Part shown: positions 63,781 through 64,000 of the stretch, piece after piece | Layout of the letters: each line of letters starts with the position of its first letter | Position numbering within the stretch: the first letter of the stretch is position 1 | From: Diploscapter coronatus | Lineage: Eukaryota; Nematoda; Chromadorea; Rhabditida; Rhabditidae | Reading direction: 5' to 3' | Length of the DNA stretch: 64,000 bases | Assembly: GCA_964036155.1 (NCBI GenBank) | Contig: OZ038423.1 | Span: 44,283,249-44,347,248 of the forward strand | Notes under the pieces: generated by a model | The model's database searches: none | Told to the model about the DNA's origin: nothing | Seen by the model: the letters and a program-made list of their open reading frames with translations, nothing else | Program-made: the position numbers and the translations under genes

Positions 63781-64000
63781 GTGGGTATTTTACATTTTCA
63801 TGCTGGAATAATATCATTCACGGCGGTCCAAGCCTAATGCTTGAAAGTTGCGCTCCAGTTACCGAAATGTACTAGACGGTAAAAAAAGACTGAAGAAAAT
63901 CGAAAATCAATTGAACAAAACATCTCCTCTATCGGTCTCTGACCCTGGCTAGAGTCCTATTCCAAAGCACGGACAGACACTTTGATTGCGTTCAATTTCA

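Noticed and set aside
1..64000. CRISPR arrays, phage genes, bacterial operons, rRNA
   Set aside because: Introns, splice signals and animal gene families show this is nuclear invertebrate DNA. No regular spaced repeat or rRNA core was seen.

Overview
The window is nuclear DNA of an invertebrate, almost certainly a nematode. It is AT-rich. Coding exons are short, most introns inside genes are about 40-500 bp, and nearly every 3' splice site reads TTTTCAG or a close variant. The gene set also fits: a serpentine chemoreceptor-like gene with a decayed tandem copy, a FMRFamide-receptor-like GPCR, DCAF11/WDR23, TMEM237/JBTS-14, exocyst Sec15 and phosphofructokinase. Two genes have a splice acceptor 3-4 nt before the ATG with no donor nearby, as expected for spliced-leader trans-splicing. 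Intergenic stretches of 5-10 kb make it less compact than Caenorhabditis; no species call is possible. There is no sign of prokaryotic or viral sequence.

Layout. 1-1.7 kb: LDL-receptor class A repeat exons (minus strand, cut by the left edge). 1.7-10.5 kb: gene-free, with strongly purine-rich plus-strand tracts that create many false minus-strand ORFs. 10.5-15.4 kb: a C2/MUN-like Munc13/BAIAP3-family gene (minus). 16.3 kb: an isolated PAN/apple-like exon. 17.3 kb: a terminal-inverted-repeat element with a possible 10-bp target duplication. 17.5-22.7 kb: DCAF11/WDR23, a WD40 CUL4 substrate receptor (minus), whose introns carry a 129-bp inverted-repeat element and a local duplication. 22.7-28.1 kb: gene-poor. 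28.1-31.1 kb: a long coiled-coil protein with a candidate myristoylation start and a nine-residue repeat (minus). 31.9-34.5 kb: a peptide GPCR (minus). 35.6-36.8 kb: a nearly intact mariner transposon with one frameshift. 36.8-46.9 kb: gene-free. 46.9-50.1 kb: a nematode 7TM receptor (plus), followed by a pseudogene copy of its first exons. 51.7-54.0 kb: TMEM237 (minus), head-to-head across about 200 bp with 54.2-59.7 kb: Sec15 (plus). 60.8 kb to the right edge: phosphofructokinase (plus, 3' end cut off).

The most interesting points are: the short divergent promoter between TMEM237 and Sec15, which holds an RFX X-box-like site 63 bp before the TMEM237 ATG; two copies of one repeat family in opposite orientation in two introns of the PFK gene, one ending 15 bp before a weak splice acceptor; a GC-rich mariner with its DD34D triad intact; and several unnamed small inverted-repeat elements. 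The genes do not form one pathway; this is an ordinary stretch of nematode chromosome. Exon borders were read by eye from splice signals, frame continuity and family resemblance.
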